A DNA stretch of 12,201 bases from Tissierellia bacterium (GTDB lineage Bacteria > Bacillota > Clostridia > Tissierellales > Tepidimicrobiaceae). Under the pieces are notes generated by a model. That model searched no databases, was not told where the DNA came from, and saw only the letters and a list, made by a program, of their open reading frames with translations. Every line of letters starts with the position of its first letter. Position 1 is the stretch's first letter. Positions 1-5,483 of this stretch are shown here, one piece after another. The translations under genes were made by a program, and so were the position numbers. The stretch covers positions 1-12,201 of the forward strand of contig JAAZMG010000034.1 in assembly GCA_012798935.1 (NCBI GenBank). The letters run 5' to 3'.

Positions 1-118
1 ATTTTATTAATAGTTCACTCTTCATCTCAGTTTTTATTTATAAACTATTGAACAAGATTGCAATCTTTATTTTGTAATTAGATAACACTATAGCACGATA
101 AAACATTCTTGTCAATAT
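1..118. other. AT-rich intergenic DNA left of the insertion sequence
   Basis: No gene is visible here. The one structured item is a perfect 14-bp palindrome at 54-67 (AAGATTGCAATCTT), which could be an operator or a small hairpin. The stretch continues directly into the target-site duplication of the IS4-family element, so before insertion it was contiguous with the DNA starting at 1627. Confidence 0.5.
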
Positions 119-127
119 CTTTTTTAA
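119..127. repeat. Target-site duplication, left copy (9 bp)
   Basis: CTTTTTTAA abuts the left inverted repeat and is identical to 1618-1626. The match ends exactly at 9 bp: extending by one base on either side breaks the identity. Confidence 0.9.
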
Positions 128-141
128 CTAGAGTTTCCCCA
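128..141 (+). repeat. IS terminal inverted repeat, left
   Basis: CTAGAGTTTCCCCA, a perfect inverted copy of 1604-1617. Similarity stops after the 14th base. Confidence 0.9.
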
Positions 142-169
142 TTTCTTTGAAAAGATTTAAATCAAGTCT

Positions 170-178
170 TGTGGATAA
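170..178 (-). promoter_or_regulatory. DnaA-box-like sequence inside the IS left end
   Basis: TGTGGATAA here is an exact reverse complement of the classical DnaA box TTATCCACA, 43 bp inside the left end. A second, imperfect copy (CCATCCACA) lies at 199-207. Some IS4-group elements, such as IS50, carry a DnaA box near one end that affects transposition. Whether this one works that way is inference, and a chance match is possible. Confidence 0.4.
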
Positions 179-238
179 GTGTTTCACTGGTTAAATATCC
201 ATCCACAGATTTTATTATTTGCATAAAAATAAGCAAAA

Positions 239-299
239 TAGCCCTTTCTTTTGATATAATAGGTTTACCAAGAACTAAAATCAAAAGAAAAAGGGGCTA
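239..299 (+). promoter_or_regulatory. Hairpin sequestering the transposase ribosome binding site
   Basis: The arm at 239-255 pairs with 280-299: 11 bp (245-255 with 280-290), a 3-nt bulge (291-293), then 6 bp (239-244 with 294-299). The right arm covers most of the AAGGGG ribosome binding site (291-296). A TATAAT hexamer at 255-260 sits just after the left arm. A transcript from it would start near 267, lack the left arm and leave the site free, whereas read-through from outside would fold and hide it. This is the logic known for IS10 and IS50; applying it here is inference from the geometry. No good -35 is visible. Confidence 0.65.
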
Positions 300-307
300 C
301 TTTACTT

Positions 308-1573
308 ATGACTAATTATAACAGACTTTCATACCAAATCAAAAGAAAATTATCAAATCTTTCAAATAAAATCACTAAAAATCTTTCAAGACCAAAATCC
401 AAATTTGTTATTCAAATGCTATATGGATTTTTAGAAAGTAAATCAGTACACTTAAGTAATATCGCTAGATCATTAAATGAACCTATTTTATTAAAGAAAA
501 CAATTGAACGACTTTCTAGAAACCTTAGCAACTTTACTGAAATAGAAGAAATTAGCGAAGGTTATATTGATGAAATAAAGCCATTCATAGATGAAAATAC
601 TATCTTTTGTGTAGATGGATCTGAATTCGTTAAGCCTCATAGCAATGCCCTTGAAAGCATGGGTACTGTTCGTGATGGAAGTACTGGTGAAACTAATGTT
701 AATGGTTATAATGTTATGGAAATTGCTGCCCTTACTAGTACGCATGGTATGCCTGTATCCGTATATTCCAAAGTATATTCTAACGCTGAAAAGGATTTCA
801 AAAGTGAAAATAGTGAAACTTTAGAAGGCCTTAGATTTATTACCACTCACTTTGGTGCCAAAGGTATTAGGGCCCTTGATAGGGGGTATGACAATAAGCT
901 ATTCTATGAACATTTTATTGATAATGAAGAGGAATTTGTAATAAGATCCAAGAAAAATAGAAATGTTATTCACAATGATAAATCTATTAATATATTGGAA
1001 TTAGCAAATAAATATAAGGGTAAATATGCTATCATTATTAAAAATGAAGCTGGTAAATCTAGAAAGTGTAAATTTAGTTACATACCAATAACCTTACCAG
1101 CTATACCGAATAAGGAACTTACCCTTGTTGTGGTAAGGGGCTTTGGTAAAATACCGATGATGCTTATTACCAATATAAACCCTACGGATAAAGCACTTGC
1201 TTCCACAATTGTTAAAGTGTATTTAAAAAGATGGAAGATTGAAGAATACTTCAGATTTAAAAAACAACAATTTAACTTTGAGGATATTAGGGTTAGATCT
1301 TTAAATGGTATTAAAGCAATGAATCTCTTATTATCAATAACAATTGGATTCATTGCAATACTCTCTGAAAAAAGAAATAAAAGCCTGTTAGTATTGGGAA
1401 TATTAAAAATCGCTAAAAGAATCTATGATATACCCAAGTTTGATTATTATGCATTATCTGATGGTATTTATGCAATGTTACAAAAGACAGGAGTTGGTAT
1501 TAAAAGTTTTATACGGCAAAGATTTAGAAATAACCAAACCCAACAGCTAACCATGGCTGGAGTGTTTGGTTAA
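308..1573 (+). CDS. IS4-family DDE transposase (421 aa)
   Basis: This cytoplasmic recombinase cuts and joins the ends of its own element. The catalytic triad is visible: D103 in the VDGSE motif, D191 in LDRGYD, and E312 inside the IS4 signature Y-(2)-R-(3)-E-(6)-K (Y305, R308, E312, K319). The N-terminal ~90 residues are basic and helical, as expected for the end-binding region. Between D191 and E312 is a mostly beta insertion typical of the family. The length of about 420 aa is normal, with no frameshift or internal stop. The start ATG follows AAGGGG (291-296) at 11 nt, a rather long spacing inside a hairpin, consistent with poor translation. The C-terminal ~45 residues resemble a decayed copy at 4113-4266, so related elements have inserted here before. 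Confidence 0.95.
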   Translation: MTNYNRLSYQIKRKLSNLSNKITKNLSRPKSKFVIQMLYGFLESKSVHLSNIARSLNEPILLKKTIERLSRNLSNFTEIEEISEGYIDEIKPFIDENTIFCVDGSEFVKPHSNALESMGTVRDGSTGETNVNGYNVMEIAALTSTHGMPVSVYSKVYSNAEKDFKSENSETLEGLRFITTHFGAKGIRALDRGYDNKLFYEHFIDNEEEFVIRSKKNRNVIHNDKSINILELANKYKGKYAIIIKNEAGKSRKCKFSYIPITLPAIPNKELTLVVVRGFGKIPMMLITNINPTDKALASTIVKVYLKRWKIEEYFRFKKQQFNFEDIRVRSLNGIKAMNLLLSITIGFIAILSEKRNKSLLVLGILKIAKRIYDIPKFDYYALSDGIYAMLQKTGVGIKSFIRQRFRNNQTQQLTMAGVFG

Positions 1574-1603
1574 CTCACCTTCAGCAGTTTCGAGTTTGAA
1601 TTT

Positions 1604-1617
1604 TGGGGAAACTCTAG
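1604..1617 (-). repeat. IS terminal inverted repeat, right
   Basis: TGGGGAAACTCTAG is the exact reverse complement of 128-141. It lies 30 bp after the transposase stop codon. Confidence 0.9.
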
Positions 1618-1626
1618 CTTTTTTAA
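1618..1626. repeat. Target-site duplication, right copy (9 bp)
   Basis: CTTTTTTAA is identical to 119-127 and directly abuts the right inverted repeat. Confidence 0.9.
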
Positions 1627-1750
1627 AGTTTTTTGAAAATATTCAATATTAGGAATAGTTCCCGTTGCTTTTAATGAAATCTATCTAAACAAAACCTTTG
1701 TAGCTAATATAGACCATGCAACCTTTATCGCTGAGCTTTTACTACTTTAA

Positions 1751-3118
1751 TTAATTTTTCCCAATATCATCTGGAGTAAGTGTTATTAATGCTAATTCTT
1801 TAGGGTTTTTCTTACGCAATACTTCCATAAATAAATATAACAACATGCCTATAAGACAATAGATACCTAAAGATATATATCCACCAATTGGTAATTCAAG
1901 ACAAGAACCAACAATAATCCATATTGATATTATTATACCTGCACCAAACAACAAGTTTCCACCTGGAGCAAGATAAGGTCTTTTCCAATTAGGGAATTTT
2001 TTACGCAATACCATGGCATCTAAACAAACGACTAAATATACTAGTCCAGCTGCAACACATGATACAGCATAAATATATTGTACCCAATTGTCTCCAGTGA
2101 AAAGGCAGAAGAAAATTGAGAAGAATAAAACAACAAGGTTAGAAATTGCTGGTTGTCCATGTTTGTTTAGTTTCATAAATGATTTTGGAAGTTGATTAAG
2201 TTGTGCAGCACCATAAAGAACACGTGCTGAAGATGTCCAAAATCCCATAAGGGTTGTTAGTGCATGCATAATACCAGCTATTATTGCTGCTATACCGATA
2301 ACAGCTGGTAATCCAAGTTTGCTAACAAGTTCAGGTTCAGGCATACTCATTTGCATAAGTTCATCCCATGGAGCTATTCCACCTAGTGCGAAAACTACAA
2401 TAAAATATAATATTGCAGGAATAAATAAAGCTGATAATATAATCTTCCAAATATCTTTAACTGGAAAATTTGTTTCTTCTATTAAGGTTGGAGTCATTTC
2501 GAAACCAATGAATTTTAACGAAAAAATTGCCAACGCAACAAAGATACCTTTTCCACCCATTGGGAAAAGTCCACCATGGTTAGAGATATTTGAAAAAGAC
2601 CAACTACCGCTTGTAAAGAACGTTACTGAAACAATTAATGATATTACTACCATTGAAAAGAAAAATATATTTGCTAATTTTCCTGTCAAACTAATATTAA
2701 AATTAGATAAAATATACCAAATTAAAATAATGCCTATTGCTATATAAACTGTCATATTTGCTGGAATAGGAACAAAAAAGTTTAGTGCTGTAATAAATAT
2801 AAAAGCCATCATTGGTGGTTCTACTACTTGTACTAGAAACATAAGCCACTGGGTTGCCCAACCAACCTTGTGTCCAAATGCATTACATGTCCAAACATCT
2901 ACTGATGAAGCAAATGGCAATGTCGCTGTTAATTCACCAAATGCTAGTCCAACAGGAATCAGAGCAATTGCTAATAAAGGAAAAATCAATGCAGCTCCTG
3001 CACCTGTCAATGAAAACCAGTAAGGTGCTTCAGCAAGCCAACCGCCAATAACTGCGCCTGATGCTATTGCAATCATCTGTATAAAACTTAAATTTCTTTT
3101 TAACTTTTGTTCACCCAT
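1751..3118 (-). CDS. APC-superfamily amino acid/amine permease (455 aa)
   Basis: Predicted inner-membrane secondary transporter. About twelve hydrophobic segments can be placed (roughly residues 12-32, 38-60, 87-115, 122-138, 150-170, 190-205, 225-247, 270-295, 325-341, 347-368, 388-405, 412-431). The first contains the glycine-rich GAVIGGW motif of the unwound substrate site in APC transporters. The sixth contains KFIGFE followed by EE, the GFE motif typical of the family. Length matches the family. The ATG is preceded by AAAGGTG (3127-3133) at 8 nt. The gene starts 24 nt after the isochorismatase-type hydrolase, so the two are probably one transcript, and the permease may import that enzyme's substrate or export its product. 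The substrate cannot be deduced from the sequence. No clear terminator follows; an IS element begins about 130 bp downstream. Confidence 0.88.
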   Translation of the reverse strand: MGEQKLKRNLSFIQMIAIASGAVIGGWLAEAPYWFSLTGAGAALIFPLLAIALIPVGLAFGELTATLPFASSVDVWTCNAFGHKVGWATQWLMFLVQVVEPPMMAFIFITALNFFVPIPANMTVYIAIGIILIWYILSNFNISLTGKLANIFFFSMVVISLIVSVTFFTSGSWSFSNISNHGGLFPMGGKGIFVALAIFSLKFIGFEMTPTLIEETNFPVKDIWKIILSALFIPAILYFIVVFALGGIAPWDELMQMSMPEPELVSKLGLPAVIGIAAIIAGIMHALTTLMGFWTSSARVLYGAAQLNQLPKSFMKLNKHGQPAISNLVVLFFSIFFCLFTGDNWVQYIYAVSCVAAGLVYLVVCLDAMVLRKKFPNWKRPYLAPGGNLLFGAGIIISIWIIVGSCLELPIGGYISLGIYCLIGMLLYLFMEVLRKKNPKELALITLTPDDIGKN

Positions 3119-3142
3119 AATTTACACACCTTTCTGTATTAA

Positions 3143-3838
3143 TTAGATAGTCTCTAAAACTTCACATAATTCTTGTGTGTTTATAACGTGACAATAAATA
3201 TTGTTTAATATTTCAAGCTCATTGTTTTGAATCTTTTCAGTTGCAGCCATGCAGGCATCTTCAATTAAATATACTTTGAAACTCTCATCTGCTAAGCTTC
3301 TAACTGTACAAGAAACACATTGGTCAGTGAAAACTCCAGTTACTATAACAGTGTCGATTCCCATATTGTTTAGCATAAGCCTATAATTTGTTCCTGTTAA
3401 TGCACTATCAGTTGTTTTCATTACGACTATTTCATCTTCAATAGGCTTTAATTCATCAATTATTTCTCCTTCTTTGGAGCCGATAGGAAGCAATAACTCA
3501 TTGAAACCAGTTGCTTTTTGATCTAGTGATCTATCTCTGCCATCCTTTTTCTGACTAGTTATTTTGGCAAAGGTAACTTCTATTTTTTTCTCTCTAAATA
3601 AATTTAATAATTTCTTATTGTTTGGAATTACAACGTTTTCAATTTTATCATAAAATGGTTGCCATCTTTCCCAGTTTGCTTTTTCTTTACCTGTTAAATG
3701 TTCTCCTGAAGGCCTTGAAACAAATACATTTTGCATATCAATTACTAGTAAAGCTGTTTTTTTAGGATCAATTTCAATCCTTCCCATATCCTCATCAGGT
3801 TCATAATAAAAGGATACATGCCTATTATTAACTCTCAT
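3143..3838 (-). CDS. Isochorismatase-family cysteine amidohydrolase (231 aa)
   Basis: A soluble hydrolase with the catalytic triad of the isochorismatase/nicotinamidase superfamily: D34 in LLVIDMQNVF, K141 in VVMKTTDSA and C174 in GVFTDQC. The GV-T segment before the cysteine matches the cis-peptide region of the family. Spacing and length resemble the amide-cleaving branch (ureidoacrylate, biuret and N-carbamoylsarcosine amidases) rather than true isochorismatases, so hydrolysis of a carbamoyl or amide substrate is likely; the exact one is unknown. The start is the ATG at 3838, with AAAGGAG (3847-3853) 8 nt upstream. A GTG at 3847, three codons earlier, overlaps that site and cannot use it. 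It is the first gene of a two-gene unit with the APC permease, which points to uptake and hydrolysis of one compound. Confidence 0.88.
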   Translation of the reverse strand: MRVNNRHVSFYYEPDEDMGRIEIDPKKTALLVIDMQNVFVSRPSGEHLTGKEKANWERWQPFYDKIENVVIPNNKKLLNLFREKKIEVTFAKITSQKKDGRDRSLDQKATGFNELLLPIGSKEGEIIDELKPIEDEIVVMKTTDSALTGTNYRLMLNNMGIDTVIVTGVFTDQCVSCTVRSLADESFKVYLIEDACMAATEKIQNNELEILNNIYCHVINTQELCEVLETI

Positions 3839-3846
3839 AAATAACA

Positions 3847-3853
3847 CTCCTTT
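3847..3853 (-). promoter_or_regulatory. Ribosome binding site that fixes the hydrolase start at 3838
   Basis: AAAGGAG on the minus strand, 8 nt before the ATG. The alternative GTG at 3847 overlaps the last base of this site and is excluded. Confidence 0.8.
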
Positions 3854-4112
3854 ACAAAAATTTTTAATTTAATAGTTCTAGTTTTGCTACAATATAATAT
3901 AGTAGCAGGTTAATACTTATCTTAATCAACCCTCCTTTTAGACGCTGAATGTATAAGTTGGAATGTTAAAGAATTTTGTTTGTCATTTATTGTATTATTT
4001 TGTCTTAATCTGTAAGAACAAGTATAATTATACTCCTTTTAATTAATTAAGTCAATGAAATATTAAATTTATTTATTTTTTAAAACTTAAAGATAAAATT
4101 GGCATAAGCTAG
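3854..4112. other. Intergenic region upstream of the hydrolase/permease unit
   Basis: No coding region is supported. Two symmetrical sites lie upstream of the minus-strand operon: a near-perfect 21-bp palindrome at 3886-3906 (arms GCTAC and GTAGC, one mismatched pair) and a perfect 14-bp palindrome AGTATAATTATACT at 4021-4034. Either could bind a regulator of the divergent or downstream genes. I could not identify a convincing -35/-10 pair on the minus strand, though TATATT and TATAAT hexamers occur inside these palindromes. Confidence 0.4.
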
Positions 4113-4266
4113 TTATAGAATGATATTGGCTATCATTAACTGTTGTTTTGAATCTGAACTTTATAAAGCTTTTAATACCAGTACTAGTTTTCATAACGCT
4201 GCATAAACACCATATGATAATGTATAATAATGAAGATTTGGGATGTTATAAATTCTTTTGGCAAAT
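4113..4266 (-). pseudogene. Decayed C-terminal remnant of an IS4-family transposase
   Basis: Read on the minus strand, the DNA encodes FAKRIYNIPNLHYYTLSYGV, then YAAL and a stop. A frameshift leads to a stretch corresponding to TGIKSFI and finally QQL-M-A before a TAA at 4113-4115. This lines up with the last ~45 residues of the intact transposase at 308-1573 (AKRIYDIPKFDYYALSDGIY... GIKSFI... QQLTMA), including at nucleotide level. It is clearly related but diverged, with an internal stop and a frameshift, so it comes from an older, different copy. The rest of that gene, including all catalytic residues, is missing. Its upstream side is fused to a different transposase remnant near 4260. Confidence 0.75.
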
Positions 4267-4517
4267 TTTCCGCACCAATTGCTAATAGTAGTATGAGAGA
4301 CCTTAACATTATGAACTACTCTAAGGATTAAGGCAATATTCCTAAAAGAATTTTGTCAAGATAGAACATAATGGCAAAGATACTTTTGATAACCATCTCT
4401 ATCTTTGCCATAACGATAAAACAAATGTTTATTATTGTGTTTTGGGCATTTAATTGATACAATTTTTTGCATGAGGACTTCATCCTTTCTGGGAGGATTG
4501 AAGTTCTCATGTTTCAT
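4258..4517 (-). pseudogene. Remnant of a zinc-ribbon transposase with internal deletion
   Basis: On the minus strand an ATG at 4517 opens a 53-codon frame ending at a TGA (4356-4358). It contains CPKHNNKHLFYRYGKDRDGY and then QKYLCHY, like the N-terminal zinc ribbon of several DDE transposases, but with knuckle cysteines replaced (CPKH, LCHYV). Past the stop, in the same frame, come NIALILRVV and VSHTTISNWCGKFA, a helical segment I associate with the same kind of transposase. The ribbon and this segment are too close together, so the middle was deleted, and the catalytic domain is gone. At about 4260 the sequence passes into the IS4-type remnant. The family label is from memory of motifs and is less certain than the pseudogene call. 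Confidence 0.6.
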
Positions 4518-4743
4518 TTAAGTTTACAGAGCGTTTAAACCAGAAAGGAGCGTTTTTTTATGATTACATAATAATATAATAGGTGGGTATAGCAAAAGAT
4601 TATCTATTTTAAAACATTTGCTACCATTTATCCCAAAACCATGTTATTATATTTACTAGATGTTAAAAGATAAAAACAGAGTTTATATGATGATTAGATA
4701 GGGTAAACATCATACAATAACTAATAAAAGAAAATTAATAGAT
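4518..4743. other. AT-rich intergenic DNA upstream of the PPC-domain gene
   Basis: No gene is supported. There is an 8-bp direct repeat GAGCGTTT (near 4529 and 4548) next to the transposase remnant, possibly an old IS edge. A 7-bp inverted repeat TATGATG/CATCATA (4686-4692 and 4708-4714) lies about 45 bp before the next start codon and could be an operator. An AAAGGAG followed by ATG near 4560 leads to only three codons before a stop. Confidence 0.4.
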
Positions 4744-4749
4744 AAGGGA
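4744..4749 (+). promoter_or_regulatory. Ribosome binding site that fixes the PPC-protein start at 4760
   Basis: AAGGGA lies 10 nt before the ATG at 4760. It ends 1 nt before the in-frame GTG at 4751, which is too close for initiation. Confidence 0.7.
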
Positions 4750-4759
4750 TGTGATAAAT

Positions 4760-5179
4760 ATGGAATTTAGAAAATTTGACAACAAATATGTAGTGAGACT
4801 TGAAAAAGGAGAGGAAGTTGTAGAGTCTATTAAAGCTTTATGTAAAGAAAACAATATTAAACTAGGAAGGGTTAGTGGTATTGGGGCAACAAATAAAGCT
4901 GTAGTAGGCTTATTCGAAACAGCCAATAAGGAATACCATTCTAAAGAACTTGTTGGAGATATGGAAATTACAAATCTTGCAGGAAATATATCAGAAAAGG
5001 ATGGAGAAGTCTATTTACATCTTCACATATCCTTAGCGAATCCTAACTACAATGTATTTGGTGGGCATTTAAATTCAGCAGTAATTAGTGCTACTTCCGA
5101 AATCATAATAGATGTTATAGAGGGAAGTGTAGGTAGGGAATTTAATGAAGAGATTGGATTGAATCTTTTTAAGTTTTAA
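4760..5179 (+). CDS. PPC/DUF296-domain protein, predicted DNA-binding (139 aa)
   Basis: A single-domain protein of the PPC (plants and prokaryotes conserved, DUF296) fold, the same domain found in plant AT-hook proteins. Visible family marks are SGIGATNKA (residues 39-47), and the histidine cluster H87-L-H89 plus GGH at 101-103, which in characterised bacterial members binds a metal. The length is typical of bacterial stand-alone members, which form trimers. The biological role of these proteins is poorly known and DNA binding is inferred from the family, so a regulator of neighbouring genes is possible but unproven. It appears to be transcribed alone: decayed IS DNA lies upstream and a strong terminator follows at 5217. 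The ATG at 4760 is chosen because of ribosome binding site spacing. Confidence 0.85.
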   Translation: MEFRKFDNKYVVRLEKGEEVVESIKALCKENNIKLGRVSGIGATNKAVVGLFETANKEYHSKELVGDMEITNLAGNISEKDGEVYLHLHISLANPNYNVFGGHLNSAVISATSEIIIDVIEGSVGREFNEEIGLNLFKF

Positions 5180-5216
5180 TATGGTAAAAATTCAACAAGT
5201 TAATATATTAGTGTCT

Positions 5217-5258
5217 AAAATAGCCCGTAACTGATTTAAATCAGTTACGGGCTATTTT
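5217..5258. terminator. Perfect 42-bp palindromic terminator
   Basis: The two 21-base halves (5217-5237 and 5238-5258) are exact reverse complements, with a GC-rich core GCCCGTAACTGA and flanking A and T runs (TTTTTTT from 5255). It gives a stem of about 19 bp with a tight loop. Because both sides end in A/T tracts it can stop transcription in either direction. It closes the PPC-protein gene. Confidence 0.92.
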
Positions 5259-5305
5259 TTTGATAAAACCCAATATTTTAAATTGTCGAATTAAGTCTAA
5301 ATATG

Positions 5306-5333
5306 TTGATATATGTCAAAAAAGTGTTATAAT
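5306..5333 (+). promoter_or_regulatory. Sigma-A-type promoter for the symporter/amidase operon
   Basis: TTGATA (5306-5311) and a perfect TATAAT (5328-5333) are separated by 16 bp. The predicted start near 5340 leaves a 5' leader of about 144 nt before the symporter ATG. This is the best promoter in the window. Confidence 0.7.
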
Positions 5334-5380
5334 AAAACTTATACCATGTATATTCAATCCATATAAAAAATCTATTGAAA

Positions 5381-5440
5381 AGAGGTGAAATGGGTGACGG
5401 GATAGGAAAGCGTGGAAAGCGATTTCCACACCAAATATAA
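5381..5440 (+). promoter_or_regulatory. Structured leader with possible 16-codon ORF and GNRA hairpin
   Basis: Inside the 5' leader a GAGGTG ribosome-binding-like site (5382-5387) precedes ATG at 5390, opening MGDGIGKRGKRFPHQI and a TAA at 5438-5440. Overlapping its second half is a perfect 7-bp hairpin (GTGGAAA 5412-5418, TTTCCAC 5423-5429) capped by a GCGA GNRA tetraloop. The GGTG at 5384-5387 could pair with CACC at 5429-5432. I do not recognise a known riboswitch class. A leader peptide whose translation disrupts the hairpin, or an unclassified cis-regulatory RNA, are both possible. Confidence 0.4.
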
Positions 5441-5483
5441 CAAATATAGCTTTAATACACATAAATAGCGAGGAGGAATCTAT

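Larger units (their letters stand above)
128..1617 (+). mobile_element. Complete IS4-family insertion sequence, 1490 bp
   Basis: Both ends carry the 14-bp inverted repeat CTAGAGTTTCCCCA (128-141, and its reverse complement at 1604-1617). Immediately outside them is an exact 9-bp direct repeat CTTTTTTAA (119-127 and 1618-1626), the expected target duplication. Between the ends is one full-length transposase gene with an intact catalytic signature. The length, single ORF and roughly 9-bp duplication fit the IS4 family as known. Intact ends, intact ORF and an unmutated duplication indicate a recent and probably still active insertion. It lies in intergenic DNA downstream of the minus-strand permease, so no recognisable gene was broken. 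The left end also holds a DnaA-box-like site and a hairpin over the transposase ribosome binding site, both listed separately. Confidence 0.93.

Noticed and set aside
170..207. Replication origin because of DnaA boxes
   Set aside because: One good box and one poor one inside an insertion sequence, with no dnaA/dnaN genes or AT-rich unwinding array, do not make an origin.
2319..3051. Plus-strand ORFs opposite the APC permease
   Set aside because: They lie antisense to a clear membrane-protein gene, have no ribosome binding sites and no family motifs.
3839..3847. GTG start at 3847 for the isochorismatase-type gene
   Set aside because: It overlaps the ribosome binding site; the ATG at 3838 has an AAAGGAG at ideal 8-nt spacing.
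4328..4510. 60-codon minus-strand ORF
   Set aside because: It is in the wrong frame; a neighbouring frame of the same DNA encodes transposase-like motifs, so this ORF is a by-product of a decayed gene.
4751..4759. GTG start at 4751 for the PPC-domain gene
   Set aside because: Only 1 nt separates it from AAGGGA; the ATG at 4760 is better placed and begins the conserved sequence.
5381..5440. Known riboswitch (guanidine, T-box, cyclic di-GMP, tetrahydrofolate, ZTP classes)
   Set aside because: I looked for the conserved core motifs of these classes and found none; only a generic hairpin and short ORF are supported.
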